64,000 nt of DNA from Bradyrhizobiaceae bacterium (GCA_003963435.1 RXJC01000071.1:1-64000); one strand, 5' to 3'; positions 9,342-18,646 are shown, numbered from the stretch's first letter. Numbers and translations: made by a program. The notes: generated from the sequence alone by a model not told the origin.

Positions 9342-10328
9342 ATGTCCATCAACGTATTTGACAGTTTCCTCAAAGAATTCGAGCAACCGATCACAACATT
9401 CGTGTCGACCTCGGTATCGAATCTCGCCTCCTACATTGACGGTCCCCTGCGTACGGCCGTGCTGCTCTATGTCGTTCTCTACGGCTTCGCGGTGATGCGA
9501 GGCGCGATCACTGAGCCGATCATGGAGTTCGCCTGGCGCGCGATGCGGATCGTGGTCGTGGTGCTGCTAGCGACCGATGCCAGCGCGTTCCAGCACTACG
9601 TCACCGGGCTCTTCTTTGATTCCTTGCCGAAGGAGATCGGTAATGCGTTGGCGGGCTCAGGACTAAATACTAACTCCGGCGCGCCGTTCGATCAGCTTCT
9701 GACCAAAGGCATTGACGTTGCGAACAAGATCTACAAACAAGCTGGCCTGACCAACATCGCGCCTGCACTGATTGCGGCCATTCTGCTGGTCTTTGTGGCC
9801 GTCGGGTCGTTCCTGCAATTTGCCATCCTGCTCTACGCCAAAGTGGGTCTTGGCGTCGTGATCGCGCTTGGACCAATCTTCATTGCGCTGGGACTATTTG
9901 AGGCAACGCGCCCGTTTACGGAAGCCTGGCTTCGGCAGCTCGCGAACTTCGTGATCCTACTTGTGCTGGTGGTCGCTCTGGTCGGGCTGATGTTAACAAC
10001 CGTCAGCGGCTTCATCGACAGGTTCGCGGCAAACGCTGGGACGGCCGGCGAGTTGGTCGTGGCCGCAATCGCCATCAGCGCGGTACTGGGTTTGTCCGGG
10101 TACATTGCGCTGCAATTGCCGATCGTCGCAGGCGGTCTCGCCGGGGGAGGGGCGTCGCTCGCGAGCCGGCTGGTCACTAGCCCACTGGTTGCCAATGCCA
10201 CGGCGGCGGCCGGAGGTGCCTATGCCGGCGCCCGCTGGTCAGCCAGCCAGGGTCTCGCCGCCATAAGGGCCGGCCGACAGGGCGGCAGCATGCGGCGCGC
10301 CCGATCGCAGGGGACGACGGCCGCCTAA
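9342..10328 (+). CDS. virB6: T4SS polytopic membrane protein VirB6/TrbL
   Basis: VirB6 forms part of the inner-membrane translocation pore. The 328-residue product has at least five membrane segments, among them AVLLYVVLYGFAVMRGA, IVVVVLLATDASAF, LIAAILLVFVAVGSFLQFAILLY, GVVIALGPIFIALGLF and LANFVILLVLVVALVGLML, and an Ala/Gly-rich C-terminal tail. The ATG at 9342 lies 11 bases after eexN. Upstream in-frame codons lie inside eexN and are unlikely to be used. Confidence 0.93.
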   Translation: MSINVFDSFLKEFEQPITTFVSTSVSNLASYIDGPLRTAVLLYVVLYGFAVMRGAITEPIMEFAWRAMRIVVVVLLATDASAFQHYVTGLFFDSLPKEIGNALAGSGLNTNSGAPFDQLLTKGIDVANKIYKQAGLTNIAPALIAAILLVFVAVGSFLQFAILLYAKVGLGVVIALGPIFIALGLFEATRPFTEAWLRQLANFVILLVLVVALVGLMLTTVSGFIDRFAANAGTAGELVVAAIAISAVLGLSGYIALQLPIVAGGLAGGGASLASRLVTSPLVANATAAAGGAYAGARWSASQGLAAIRAGRQGGSMRRARSQGTTAA

Positions 10329-10382
10329 ACAACAACAGTCGCCGGCAATCAGGCGACAGACAACGACAGGGGCATCAGAACG

Positions 10383-10676
10383 ATGTGGCGTCGACTATTC
10401 ATCATTTGCATCATCGCATGCCCGCTTGGTGGCTGCGGAACTTGGACAAAGGGACCGCCATCATGTGATGGCCTAGCTCGGCGGCCGCTCAATCGCTCCT
10501 TGTGGGATTGGGAGTCTGGCGCGCCGTCAACGACAGCCGAGCCGCCAGCTTCGCCATCCGCACCCATCATCCGGAAGGGCGAGGGGGACTCGTCCGCGCC
10601 TTCGACCCATCTCGCCGCGTCCGGCCGCTGGGCCATCATTGCGGCCTCTTATCGCGCCTGCGGCAAGGAGGCGTGA
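10383..10676 (+). CDS. virB7: VirB7-like small lipoprotein
   Basis: This 97-residue protein has a signal peptide with a lipobox (PLGGC, Cys18) and sits between virB6 and virB8, the place of VirB7, the outer-membrane lipoprotein that anchors VirB9. The mature sequence is Pro/Ser-rich and longer than classical VirB7, with little family signal, so the call rests on position and lipobox. It ends just before the virB8 start. Confidence 0.65.
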   Translation: MWRRLFIICIIACPLGGCGTWTKGPPSCDGLARRPLNRSLWDWESGAPSTTAEPPASPSAPIIRKGEGDSSAPSTHLAASGRWAIIAASYRACGKEA

Positions 10677-10677
10677 C

Positions 10678-11349
10678 ATGGTCGGGCATGATGACCTTAA
10701 GAGCTATTTCGAGAATGCGCGGCGATGGGAGCAGGACCTCTTGCTCTCGGCCCGTCGCTCACGGAGAACAGCGTGGGTGGTTGCCGCTGGCTCCTGCGTC
10801 TTGGCGGCTGCCTCTGTCGGTGCAGTCGCAGCACTGGCGCCGCTGAAGACGGTGGAGCCGTTCGTCATCCGGGTCGACAATGCCACTGGTATTGTCGACA
10901 CTGTCTCGGCCCTCAATTCGACGCCGGCGCGCTACGACGAAGCCGTCACCAAGTATTTTCTTGGACGTTACGTTCACGCGCGTGAAGGTTACAGCTATCC
11001 CGAAGCGGAAGCCAATTTTCGTACGATCTCGCTGCTTTCCGGTCAGGGCGAGCAAGCTCGCTTCGCCGCGTGGTACCGCGGCTCCAACCCCGAAAGCCCG
11101 CAAGTCGTTCAAGGCCGCTTCGGTGTCGCGACGGTTCGTATCAAGGCGATTTCACTGCTTGCCGACAATGTCGCGTCTGTGCGGTTCATGAAAGAGAGTC
11201 GCAAGGGCGAGGAAACCCATGTGACCCATTGGGTTTCGACCCTGACATTCTCATACGCCAACGCACCGATGTCCTCCGCCGACCGCCTGATCAATCCGCT
11301 CGGCTTTCTGGTTTCGGAATATCGCGCCGATCCGGAGGTCGTGCCATGA
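10678..11349 (+). CDS. virB8: T4SS assembly factor VirB8
   Basis: VirB8 is a bitopic inner-membrane protein that nucleates the channel. The 223-residue product has a cytoplasmic N-terminus (FENARRWEQD), one membrane helix (AWVVAAGSCVLAAASVGAVAALAPL) and a periplasmic domain starting KTVEPFVIRVDNATGIVD, with the late motif INPLGFLVSEYRADPEV typical of the family. The start is set at 10678, one base after the lipoprotein stop. Its stop overlaps virB9. Confidence 0.93.
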   Translation: MVGHDDLKSYFENARRWEQDLLLSARRSRRTAWVVAAGSCVLAAASVGAVAALAPLKTVEPFVIRVDNATGIVDTVSALNSTPARYDEAVTKYFLGRYVHAREGYSYPEAEANFRTISLLSGQGEQARFAAWYRGSNPESPQVVQGRFGVATVRIKAISLLADNVASVRFMKESRKGEETHVTHWVSTLTFSYANAPMSSADRLINPLGFLVSEYRADPEVVP

Positions 11350-12197
11350 AACGTTTCGCGCTCTGGATCACTTTAGCCGTGGGATTTGCAGGACCCGTGC
11401 TGGCGCTACAGCAACCAGCGCCGGGGCAACACGATGCGCGGGTGCGCACGGTAACCTACGACCCCTCCAATGTGGTCCGCCTCAATGGCGTCATTCGCGC
11501 CTCAACCCAGGTTGTCTTCGCCGATGACGAAGAGATCGCGCATGTCGCCATCGGTGACGCGATCGCATGGGAAGTTGCGCCGGCGGGTTCGATCCTGTTC
11601 CTCAAGCCGCGCGAAAAACATCCGCCGACCAATCTGCAGGTCGTCACCACTCGCCCGGACGGGCGCAAGCGCTCCTATCAGTTTGAGCTGTCGATCGCCG
11701 AGACGACACTTGCGGACAGCTACTTCGTGGTCCGCTTCGCCTATCCCGGTGACGAGCTCGAGCGTCGGCGCATTGAGGCGGCTGCTAGGGGCGCCGAGCG
11801 AGAGAGCGCCTTGATGGAGCAGACGTTTGAGCTGCATCATGCCTATGGCGCGCGCAACTGGCGCTTTTCCGCCCAGGGTTCGATCGACCTCGAACCCGAA
11901 GCCGTCTTCGACGACGGCAAGGAAACCACGTTCCGCTTTGCGGGCAATCGCGAGATCCCGGCGATCTACCTGATCAACTCGGACGGTTCTGAAAGTCTGG
12001 TACCCAAGGATGTCCGTGGCGAGCTCGTGGTGGTCCACGCCACAGCCCGGGAGTTTCGGCTGCGCAAGGGCGACATCGTGCTCTGCATCTTCAACGAAGC
12101 ATTCGATGCTGTCGGCGTCAATCCCGGCACCAACACCACGAGCCCCTCGGTCGAGAGGCGGGCGAAGAGGTCATCTCCAACCCTTAAGGCACAATAG
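11346..12197 (+). CDS. virB9: T4SS outer-membrane complex protein VirB9
   Basis: VirB9 forms the outer-membrane core with VirB7 and VirB10. The 283-residue product has a signal peptide (cleavage near VLALQQ), the N-terminal VirB9 domain (YDPSNVVRLNG, VFADDEEIAHVAIGD, LFLKPREKHPPTNL) and the C-terminal domain (DDGKETTFRFAGNREIPAIYL and LRKGDIVLCIFNEAFD). It overlaps virB8 by 4 bases and is followed after 11 bases by virB10. Confidence 0.93.
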   Translation: MKRFALWITLAVGFAGPVLALQQPAPGQHDARVRTVTYDPSNVVRLNGVIRASTQVVFADDEEIAHVAIGDAIAWEVAPAGSILFLKPREKHPPTNLQVVTTRPDGRKRSYQFELSIAETTLADSYFVVRFAYPGDELERRRIEAAARGAERESALMEQTFELHHAYGARNWRFSAQGSIDLEPEAVFDDGKETTFRFAGNREIPAIYLINSDGSESLVPKDVRGELVVVHATAREFRLRKGDIVLCIFNEAFDAVGVNPGTNTTSPSVERRAKRSSPTLKAQ

Positions 12198-12208
12198 GCG
12201 AGCGCAAC

Positions 12209-13354
12209 ATGACCGAGCTTGAAAATGAGACGCTTGTTGGCGAGCGCGGCATTACCCCGGTGGGGGGAGGGGACAACGGTCGAACAGCGATGCTCAAACG
12301 CGGCTTCGGCGCGCTCGCGCTCACCGCATTCGCCTTTCTGATCATCTGGGGGACCTGGAAAAGCGACAAGCCGGTCAGCGAGTCCGCCCGCAAGCTCATG
12401 ATCCGTCAAGCGGCGGCGTTTGAGCCCGCCGCGGAAGCACCCGCCGCACCCACCACCACGGCATCCATTCCGCTGGCACCTATCTCAGCCACGCCGGCGG
12501 CCCCCGCGCCGGTTCCCGACCAGATGCTCGAAAGCGCGCGGCGCGCACCGGTACTGGCCTATAATCGGCCGGTCGCATCAGGACGTCCGGCTCGTAACGT
12601 CCCGACCGGAGACGTCCCCGTTGATCCCTATGAGTTTGGCCGAGCTGAGCCACGCAACGAGCTTGCCGACAAGCTGAAACCGACGCCGATCGAGGGCGTG
12701 CGCGCGGCGCGGCTTCCCAATCGCAATCTTCTCGTCACCCAGGGCACATCGATCCCCTGTGTGCTCGAGACCGCGATGTCCTCGGATGTGGCTGGTTTTG
12801 TGTCCTGTGTCGTGCTGCGCGACGTGATGTCGGATTCGGGCAACGTGGTGCTCATGGAAAAGGGCACGCAAGTGGTCGGCGAATATCGCGGCAATGTCCG
12901 GCGCGGCTCCAAACGGATGTTCGTGCTATGGGCTCGCGCCAAGACGCCGACGGGGGTCATCGTGGCACTGGCCTCGCCCGCCACCGATGCACTCGGCCGG
13001 GCCGGGTTCGACGGCGACATCGACACGCATTTCTGGGAGCGCTTCGGTTCGGCGCTGTTGCTGTCGATCGTCAGCGATGCCTCCTCGATCGGGCGCCAGC
13101 AACTGCAAGACGGCTCGATCCAGATCAACAACACGGCTGGCGCGACCAACACCGCCGCCGGCATCGCCGTCGAGCAATCGATCAACATCCCGCCGACGCT
13201 GAGCAAGAACCAGGGCGAGCTCGTCAACATCTTTGTCGCGCGCGACCTCGATTTCTCATCGGTCTATCAACTCAAACGGATCGAAAGCCGCACCCAGATT
13301 CTCGACCGCACCCTGCCCGGAGGCATCGTGGGCCCGGCCGTGGTGACGAAATGA
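12209..13354 (+). CDS. virB10: T4SS channel protein VirB10
   Basis: VirB10 spans from the inner to the outer membrane and senses ATP energy. The 381-residue product has a cytoplasmic N-terminus, one membrane helix near residues 33-48 (GFGALALTAFAFLIIWG), a long Pro/Ala-rich periplasmic linker, and the conserved beta-barrel TrbI domain (LLVTQGTSIPCVLETAM, SGNVVLMEKGTQVVGEY, GSALLLSIV, NIPPTLSKNQGE, VARDLDFSSVY). Its stop overlaps the virB11 start by 4 bases. Confidence 0.95.
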   Translation: MTELENETLVGERGITPVGGGDNGRTAMLKRGFGALALTAFAFLIIWGTWKSDKPVSESARKLMIRQAAAFEPAAEAPAAPTTTASIPLAPISATPAAPAPVPDQMLESARRAPVLAYNRPVASGRPARNVPTGDVPVDPYEFGRAEPRNELADKLKPTPIEGVRAARLPNRNLLVTQGTSIPCVLETAMSSDVAGFVSCVVLRDVMSDSGNVVLMEKGTQVVGEYRGNVRRGSKRMFVLWARAKTPTGVIVALASPATDALGRAGFDGDIDTHFWERFGSALLLSIVSDASSIGRQQLQDGSIQINNTAGATNTAAGIAVEQSINIPPTLSKNQGELVNIFVARDLDFSSVYQLKRIESRTQILDRTLPGGIVGPAVVTK

Positions 13355-14382
13355 GCGCCGGCGCATCGATCGATCACGATGGAGGGCGGCTGGTGCTGGC
13401 GCGTTACCTCGAGCCGCTGGCGCCCTACCTGGCCGACGACACCCTCACTGAAATCGTCGTCAACCGTCCCGGCGAGATTCTTGTGGAAGGACCTGACGGC
13501 TGGACACGGCATGAGGCAGCAGCCCTCACGCAAACGTATCTCTCACACCTTGCGACCGCGGCCGCCGGTCACACCCGCCAAGACATCGGACCGGAACACC
13601 CGGTGGTTTCGACTAGCCTGATCGGCGAGGAGCGTTGTCAAATCGTTGTGCCGCCCGCGGTCCCCGCGGGCATGATCAGTCTCACGATCCGCAAGCCGTC
13701 AACACTGACCATGAACCTGGACGCGCTTGAGCGGGTCAAACTGTTCGATGAGGTCTGCTCAGCCAGTGACGAGTTGGATGCCAATGAACATCAATTGCTC
13801 GCCCTAAAGGAAGGCGGCCGCTGGCGCGAATTCCTCGAACTTGCGGTGCGCAGTCGCCGCAACATCCTGATTTCGGGGGCAACCGGGTCGGGCAAGACCA
13901 CATTGTCCAAGGCGCTGATCGCGGCGATTCCGACCCATGAGCGACTCATCACCATCGAGGATACCGTCGAACTCGCAATCCCACATCAGAACTCGGTCCG
14001 GCTGCTCTATGCCAAAGACGGGCAGGGCATGGCCAAGATCGGCCCTCGCGAGCTCCTTGAATCGTCCTTGCGCATGCGACCCGACCGCATCCTGCTGCAG
14101 GAGCTGCGTGACGGGACCGCCTTCTTTTACCTCAGAAATGTGAATTCGGGCCACCCGGGATCGATCACGACGGTTCACGCGGATAGCGCACGCCTCGCCT
14201 TCGAACAGATGACGCTGTTGGTCAAGGAAAGTGCCGAAGGACGTGACCTCCATCGGGACGATATCCGCTCACTTTTGCTGCATCTCGTCGACGTCGTCGT
14301 CCAGATGCAGAAGCGCGACGGCCGCTACCGCATCTCGGAAATCTACTATGACCCCGTTCGCAAACGCGGCCACGCCCGCTAA
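13351..14382 (+). CDS. virB11: T4SS hexameric ATPase VirB11
   Basis: VirB11 is the cytoplasmic hexameric ATPase that drives pilus assembly and substrate transfer. The 343-residue product has an N-terminal domain (LTEIVVNRPGEILVEG) and the RecA-like core with Walker A GATGSGKT (176-183), Asp box RLITIEDTVEL, Walker B RILLQELRDG and His box GHPGSITTVHA. The start at 13351 overlaps virB10. The 3' end overlaps virD4 by 35 bases. Confidence 0.96.
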   Translation: MSAGASIDHDGGRLVLARYLEPLAPYLADDTLTEIVVNRPGEILVEGPDGWTRHEAAALTQTYLSHLATAAAGHTRQDIGPEHPVVSTSLIGEERCQIVVPPAVPAGMISLTIRKPSTLTMNLDALERVKLFDEVCSASDELDANEHQLLALKEGGRWREFLELAVRSRRNILISGATGSGKTTLSKALIAAIPTHERLITIEDTVELAIPHQNSVRLLYAKDGQGMAKIGPRELLESSLRMRPDRILLQELRDGTAFFYLRNVNSGHPGSITTVHADSARLAFEQMTLLVKESAEGRDLHRDDIRSLLLHLVDVVVQMQKRDGRYRISEIYYDPVRKRGHAR

Positions 14383-16294
14383 GGCCGCAAAGGGCGCGGC
14401 GCTTGCGCTCGTGGCCGGCGCAGTATTCCTGCTGGTCGCCTCGAACGTTCTGCTACTCGGGCTCAGACTTCACGATGGCGGCTTTCACTGGTCGGAGATC
14501 GCCACGGGCTGGCCCCACTACGGCGCCGACCCGCGTTTCGACCGCTGGCTGACTCTGTCGACCCTCACTGGGTTGATTGTGGTCTTTGGCTTGCTCGGCG
14601 CCATCCTCCGGCACCGGCCGCTTCCCCTTCACGGCAAAGCCCGTTTCGCTTCCGAGCGCGAGATCAAGGCCGCTGGCCTGCGATCCAACGAAGGTCTGCT
14701 GCTCGGCCGCAAGGATAGAAAAATGCTCTGCTTCGGCGGGTCTGAGCACGTCCTTCTCTACGCCCCAACCCGCGCCGGGAAGGGCGTGGGCTATGTGATT
14801 CCAAACCTGCTCAATTGGCCGGATTCGGTGGTTGCGCTCGATGTAAAGAAGGAGAACTGGGATCGTTCTGCCGGCTTTCGCTCCGCCCACGGGCAGGAGG
14901 TTCATCTATTCGATCCGCTCGACGAGACTGGTCGCACCGCACGCTACAATCCGCTGGGCTATGTGCGCAGCGATCCTACTGACCTTTATGACGATCTGCA
15001 GCGCATCGCGGTGATGCTGTTTCCGGCGGAAAGCCGCGGCGATCCGTTCTGGTTCGAGGCGGCTCGCTCTTCCTTTGTGGCAATCGGCGGCTACGTCGCG
15101 GAAACGCCTGGCCTGCCATTGACGATCGGTGAGATCCTGCGCCAGCTGTCGGCCACTCAGGATCTCAAGACCCACTTCGACAAGATCATCGCCGACCGCA
15201 AGGCGGGCCCTTCGCCGCTGTCGCGGCACTGCATCACGGCGCTGAACGATTTCCTCGCCGCCTCCGAGAACACGTTGAACTCGGTCCGCAAGACCGTGAC
15301 GGCACGGCTCGGCCTCTGGCTCAATCCCCGCATCGATGCCGCAACATCGAGTAATGATTTCGACCTGCGGCAGCTGAGGAGACGGCCGATGTCGATCTAT
15401 CTCGGGGTGACGCCTGACAATCTCGACCGCATGGCGCCGCTGCTCAATCTGCTTTTTCAACAGGTGGTAGATCTCAACACCCGCGAACTACCGGAACAAA
15501 ACCCCAAACTTGCTCGCAAGGTGCTGCTCTTGCTGGACGAATTTCCCGCGCTCGGCAATGTCAACGTGTTGGCGAAATCGGTCGCCTTCATCGCCGGATA
15601 CGGCATCCGCCTTCTCACGGTGGTCCAGAGCCCGGCGCAGCTCCGCGCGATCTACGGGGTCGATGCTGCGCGTAACTTCATGACCAACCACGCCGTAGAG
15701 GTCGTGTTTGCGCCGAAGGAGCAGGATGTAGCGAACGAGCTCTCGGAGCGCATTGGCTACGAGACTGTCAATGCGCGGAGCCGCAGCGGACCAAAGGGAC
15801 TCGCCATGCGGTCCACCAGTGAGACGATCTCCGAGCATCGTCGCGCGCTGATGCTGCCACAAGAGCTCAAGCTACTTCCAAAATCCAAGGCCTTCATTCT
15901 CGGCACCGGCATTCCCCCCATCATCGCCGACAAGATAGTCTATTACGAAGATAAGTCTTTTCTGGAACGATTGCTGCCGGCGCCTGCCCCGCAGATGCCC
16001 AAAGGTCGTTCAAATGCGCTGCTCGACGCTGAGATCAAGGAGCTACGCTCCGAGATCGCCGAATTGCGCGTGGTACTGCGAGCGCGGCCCATGACCGATG
16101 AGGAGGTGGCCGACCCCTCCACGATTCCTTCCGGCGCCAGTTTCGATTTCGGTAACGTGGATGTCGACCTTGAAGGCCTCTCCGAAGACGCCCTGAAAGC
16201 CTGGACCCAGAACTACATCGACGCTCAGGTCATTCCGCCGACGCGCCGGACCGGCCGCAAGCAGAAGGGTGAGCAGCATGAACGTCAGGCATGA
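14348..16294 (+). CDS. virD4: Type IV coupling protein VirD4/TraG
   Basis: The coupling protein recruits the relaxase-DNA complex to the secretion channel. The 648-residue product has two N-terminal membrane helices (ALVAGAVFLLVASNVLLLG and LTGLIVVFGLLGAIL), Walker A APTRAGKG (139-146), a NLLNWPDSVVALDVKKENW segment, Walker B LLLLDEFPALGN and the TVVQSPAQL motif. The start at 14348 lies inside virB11; an upstream in-frame extension is unlikely. The 3' end overlaps the next gene by 17 bases. Confidence 0.95.
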   Translation: MTPFANAATPAKAAKGAALALVAGAVFLLVASNVLLLGLRLHDGGFHWSEIATGWPHYGADPRFDRWLTLSTLTGLIVVFGLLGAILRHRPLPLHGKARFASEREIKAAGLRSNEGLLLGRKDRKMLCFGGSEHVLLYAPTRAGKGVGYVIPNLLNWPDSVVALDVKKENWDRSAGFRSAHGQEVHLFDPLDETGRTARYNPLGYVRSDPTDLYDDLQRIAVMLFPAESRGDPFWFEAARSSFVAIGGYVAETPGLPLTIGEILRQLSATQDLKTHFDKIIADRKAGPSPLSRHCITALNDFLAASENTLNSVRKTVTARLGLWLNPRIDAATSSNDFDLRQLRRRPMSIYLGVTPDNLDRMAPLLNLLFQQVVDLNTRELPEQNPKLARKVLLLLDEFPALGNVNVLAKSVAFIAGYGIRLLTVVQSPAQLRAIYGVDAARNFMTNHAVEVVFAPKEQDVANELSERIGYETVNARSRSGPKGLAMRSTSETISEHRRALMLPQELKLLPKSKAFILGTGIPPIIADKIVYYEDKSFLERLLPAPAPQMPKGRSNALLDAEIKELRSEIAELRVVLRARPMTDEEVADPSTIPSGASFDFGNVDVDLEGLSEDALKAWTQNYIDAQVIPPTRRTGRKQKGEQHERQA

Positions 16295-17453
16295 CGCGAG
16301 CGAGGAATTCAGCCTGGAGCGGCAACATCGCGCCGCGCACGCTTCCGCCCGACAAAAGGGGGAAGACGAGTCCTTAGCAACAGCCCCGAACAAGCCCTCA
16401 TCCGCGGAGGTTGCCGATAGTGCGTTTCCGGACCGTATCCGTCGGAAATACTACGTAGTGGCCAGTGAATCCGAAAAGGATGGATCCGATCGCAACGCGC
16501 GGCTCTATGCTGATGAGCGGAGAGAGTATCTCGCGTTCAAGACCACTGACGATCGCCTGGTCACCCGCATAGCTGCCACTGAGGTGATCCGGGACATGGT
16601 CAGCGTGGCACAACATCGCCGGTGGGGCGCCCTTCACGTGCATGGCTCCGTCGAGTTCCGACGCGAGGCCTGGCTCGAGGCACGCGCGCGCTTCATGGAC
16701 GTGAAGGGCTACCAACCAAGTGAGCTCGATGGCCAGGCACTCGCTGACCGACGAGCCGCAATGGCTAGAGCCCACGCACAGACCAACGGTCGAGAGGCTC
16801 GCTCGCCCTCGGACAGGCCGCTGCATGCGGATAGGCTCGACTACGAAAAGGGCGTTTCCGGACGTCTGCTGGAGGTCGGTTATGGCACCTATCGCAACCG
16901 GCCCGACGCGGAGCCTTCAACCTATGTAGCGATCGAGCTCGACAATGGCCGGCGGCATCAGGTGTGGGGCGTTGGCCTAGAAAAGGACGTCGCTGATAGC
17001 GGCGCCAAGCCCGGCGACCGCATCTCTCTGCGCAGGGGTGACGTCGAACCCATCATCAGGGCGATCAAGTTCATAGACGCCGCCACAGGAAATGCTGGCA
17101 TTGAGCGACGGCAGATGTGGCGCAACAAGTGGAGTGTGACGGTAGAGGTACGCAGTGCAGACCGACCGGCGGCGGCCTCGCATGATTCCGACCTGCTCGC
17201 GGCCCAATCCCAGCTTGCCATCATCAACAAGCTTGTCGAGCGCGCTCTGCCGAACGATGAGAATGCCCGCCAGAGTATCATGGCTTTCGCCAAGGAGCGC
17301 ATCGCCCAGCATCTGGAGAAAGGGCATTCTTTTGCGCGAGCGACTGTCATTGAGCCTGTCCGCGACCGCCATGAACAATCCGTTCGCGCGAAGGAGGGCC
17401 CTCTCCGGAGCCAAAGCGGCGAACATATCAGATTGCGGGAGCAAGAGCGCTGA
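16278..17453 (+). CDS. LPD7-domain protein of the conjugation operon
   Basis: The central part (about residues 50-160: FPDRIRRKYYVVAS, RLYADERREYLAFKT, HRRWGALHVHGS) matches the large polyvalent protein-associated domain 7 seen in TraI-type relaxases and mobilisation proteins. No HUH relaxase motif with a histidine triad or catalytic Tyr is visible, so this is the accessory portion without a nuclease. A second region (LLEVGYGTYRNRPDAEPSTYVAIEL) resembles a beta-rich domain found beside LPD7. It overlaps virD4 and ends the operon. It may partner a relaxase encoded outside the window. Confidence 0.75.
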   Translation: MNVRHDASEEFSLERQHRAAHASARQKGEDESLATAPNKPSSAEVADSAFPDRIRRKYYVVASESEKDGSDRNARLYADERREYLAFKTTDDRLVTRIAATEVIRDMVSVAQHRRWGALHVHGSVEFRREAWLEARARFMDVKGYQPSELDGQALADRRAAMARAHAQTNGREARSPSDRPLHADRLDYEKGVSGRLLEVGYGTYRNRPDAEPSTYVAIELDNGRRHQVWGVGLEKDVADSGAKPGDRISLRRGDVEPIIRAIKFIDAATGNAGIERRQMWRNKWSVTVEVRSADRPAAASHDSDLLAAQSQLAIINKLVERALPNDENARQSIMAFAKERIAQHLEKGHSFARATVIEPVRDRHEQSVRAKEGPLRSQSGEHIRLREQER

Positions 17454-17590
17454 TTTCCGCCACTATCATGCCGGCAGTCCCGGCACCGACACAATGTTTT
17501 TACTCACTCGATCAGCTGAGCTTCAATGCGAAGAAAATCTCAATTGATCTTCCGTAGCATCAATTGTTCATCGATACCGCCCTCGGGATT

Positions 17591-17645
17591 GGGCCGCTGA
17601 CTCTTAATCAGCGGGTCCCAGGTTCGAGCCCTGGTGCGCGCACCA
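17591..17645 (+). tRNA. 3' half of tRNA-Lys(CTT); likely attachment-site scar
   Basis: The anticodon stem-loop (17596-17612, loop CTCTTAA, anticodon CTT), T-arm (17618-17634, loop TTCGAGC) and 3' acceptor strand TGCGCGC plus ACCA (17635-17645) are all perfect. The 5' acceptor strand (expected GCGCGCA) and a proper D-arm are missing upstream. A lone 3' half is what remains at one end of an element that integrated by recombination in a tRNA gene. It lies 138 bp after the last conjugation gene. The rest of 17454-18035 has no supported gene. Confidence 0.75.
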
Positions 17646-18035
17646 TATAAAGGCCTTCTTCTTCAATAAATTACGAGCAGGTCCGCCGAGAACGAAACGG
17701 GTCTCGTGCGACGTTTTTTGTGGTCAGACTTCGCACGGCCGGATAGCTGTTCGGCTTTTCCTTGCTTCTGTATCTTCACCCCATTCGATACAGCGCGCAG
17801 ATCCGATGGTACAGGCGATCACGTGCTCGTCGTAGAATAGGATATGAGGGCGAGCAAAACGGACAATCTGTTCTGCCCGTCGCCGGAGGGGCCGTTTGCT
17901 GCAGAACCAGAACCAGACGGTTCGGGTCGGGGGTGCGATTCTCTCCCCCGCTACCGATTCTACGATTTTCTATGCTGATCTACGATTTTCCGCGATTTCC
18001 TTCGCTCGATGGGTGAGGCCGTCGGTCACGTCCCA

Positions 18036-18584
18036 TCACAAGTCCCTCACTTCACCGCGCGCCGGGTAGTTGTTCTTCAGGACATAGTCGATGGCCGCAA
18101 GGATGTCGGAGAAGTGAGGGCGCGCGAACGGCATGGTCTGGACGCTGCCGAAGTAGAGTGTGCCGTCCGGCCGGATCAGATAGAGCGCCGGCTCGGAGAA
18201 GCGCTCAGGCTCTTCTACCCCTGCGGACGTCATTCCGCGGCCCGACGAGATGAACAAGCCCCAACTGCGCGCGGCGGCGAGGTCGAGGCCATAGCCGATG
18301 CGCAGCCGGGATAATTCCCAGGCTTCCCTGGTCTGCATAGCTCGTTGCTTCGTGTCGGACGACACCGCCACCACGGCAACGCCGCGCTTGTCGAACTCGT
18401 CGAGCTTTGACTCCAGTTCCCTGAGCTGGGTCTTGCAAATGGGGCAGTGAAGGCCGCGATAGAACACGACAAGCGTGAAATGCTGTGGCCCCTCGCTTCT
18501 GAGATCAAACAAGCCGCCGCCGACGAGCTTGACATGGAGCAGCGGAACGGGCTGCCGTGGAAACAGGGGTACGAATTCGGTCAT
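18036..18584 (-). CDS. Peroxiredoxin-like (AhpC/TSA) family protein
   Basis: The 182-residue thioredoxin-fold protein has the segment TLVVFYRGLHCPICKTQLREL, in which CPIC replaces the peroxiredoxin VCP motif, followed by VVAVSSDT and YLIRPDGTLYFG. It belongs to the AhpC/TSA-like group of cytoplasmic redox proteins. The start at 18584 has AAGGAT upstream; a longer frame exists but lacks a ribosome site. It is the last gene of the minus-strand bufferin/ECF operon, which suggests a role in metal-induced redox stress. The peroxidase substrate is unknown. Confidence 0.75.
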   Translation of the reverse strand: MTEFVPLFPRQPVPLLHVKLVGGGLFDLRSEGPQHFTLVVFYRGLHCPICKTQLRELESKLDEFDKRGVAVVAVSSDTKQRAMQTREAWELSRLRIGYGLDLAAARSWGLFISSGRGMTSAGVEEPERFSEPALYLIRPDGTLYFGSVQTMPFARPHFSDILAAIDYVLKNNYPARGEVRDL

Positions 18585-18646
18585 GTGAGTTATCCTTTCA
18601 GGCGGCTTCATCGATCGCGGCTGCTCTCGCGATGATGTCGTGTGCG

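Noticed and set aside
17687..17717. Possible terminator (CGAGA/TCTCG stem followed by a run of T)
   Set aside because: The stem is only five pairs with a ten-base loop, and no gene clearly ends just before it.
17900..17960. Second tRNA- or tmRNA-like 3' end in the gap after the tRNA-Lys fragment
   Set aside because: A GGGGG...CCCCC stem is present, but the loop is too long and no anticodon arm or CCA end fits.
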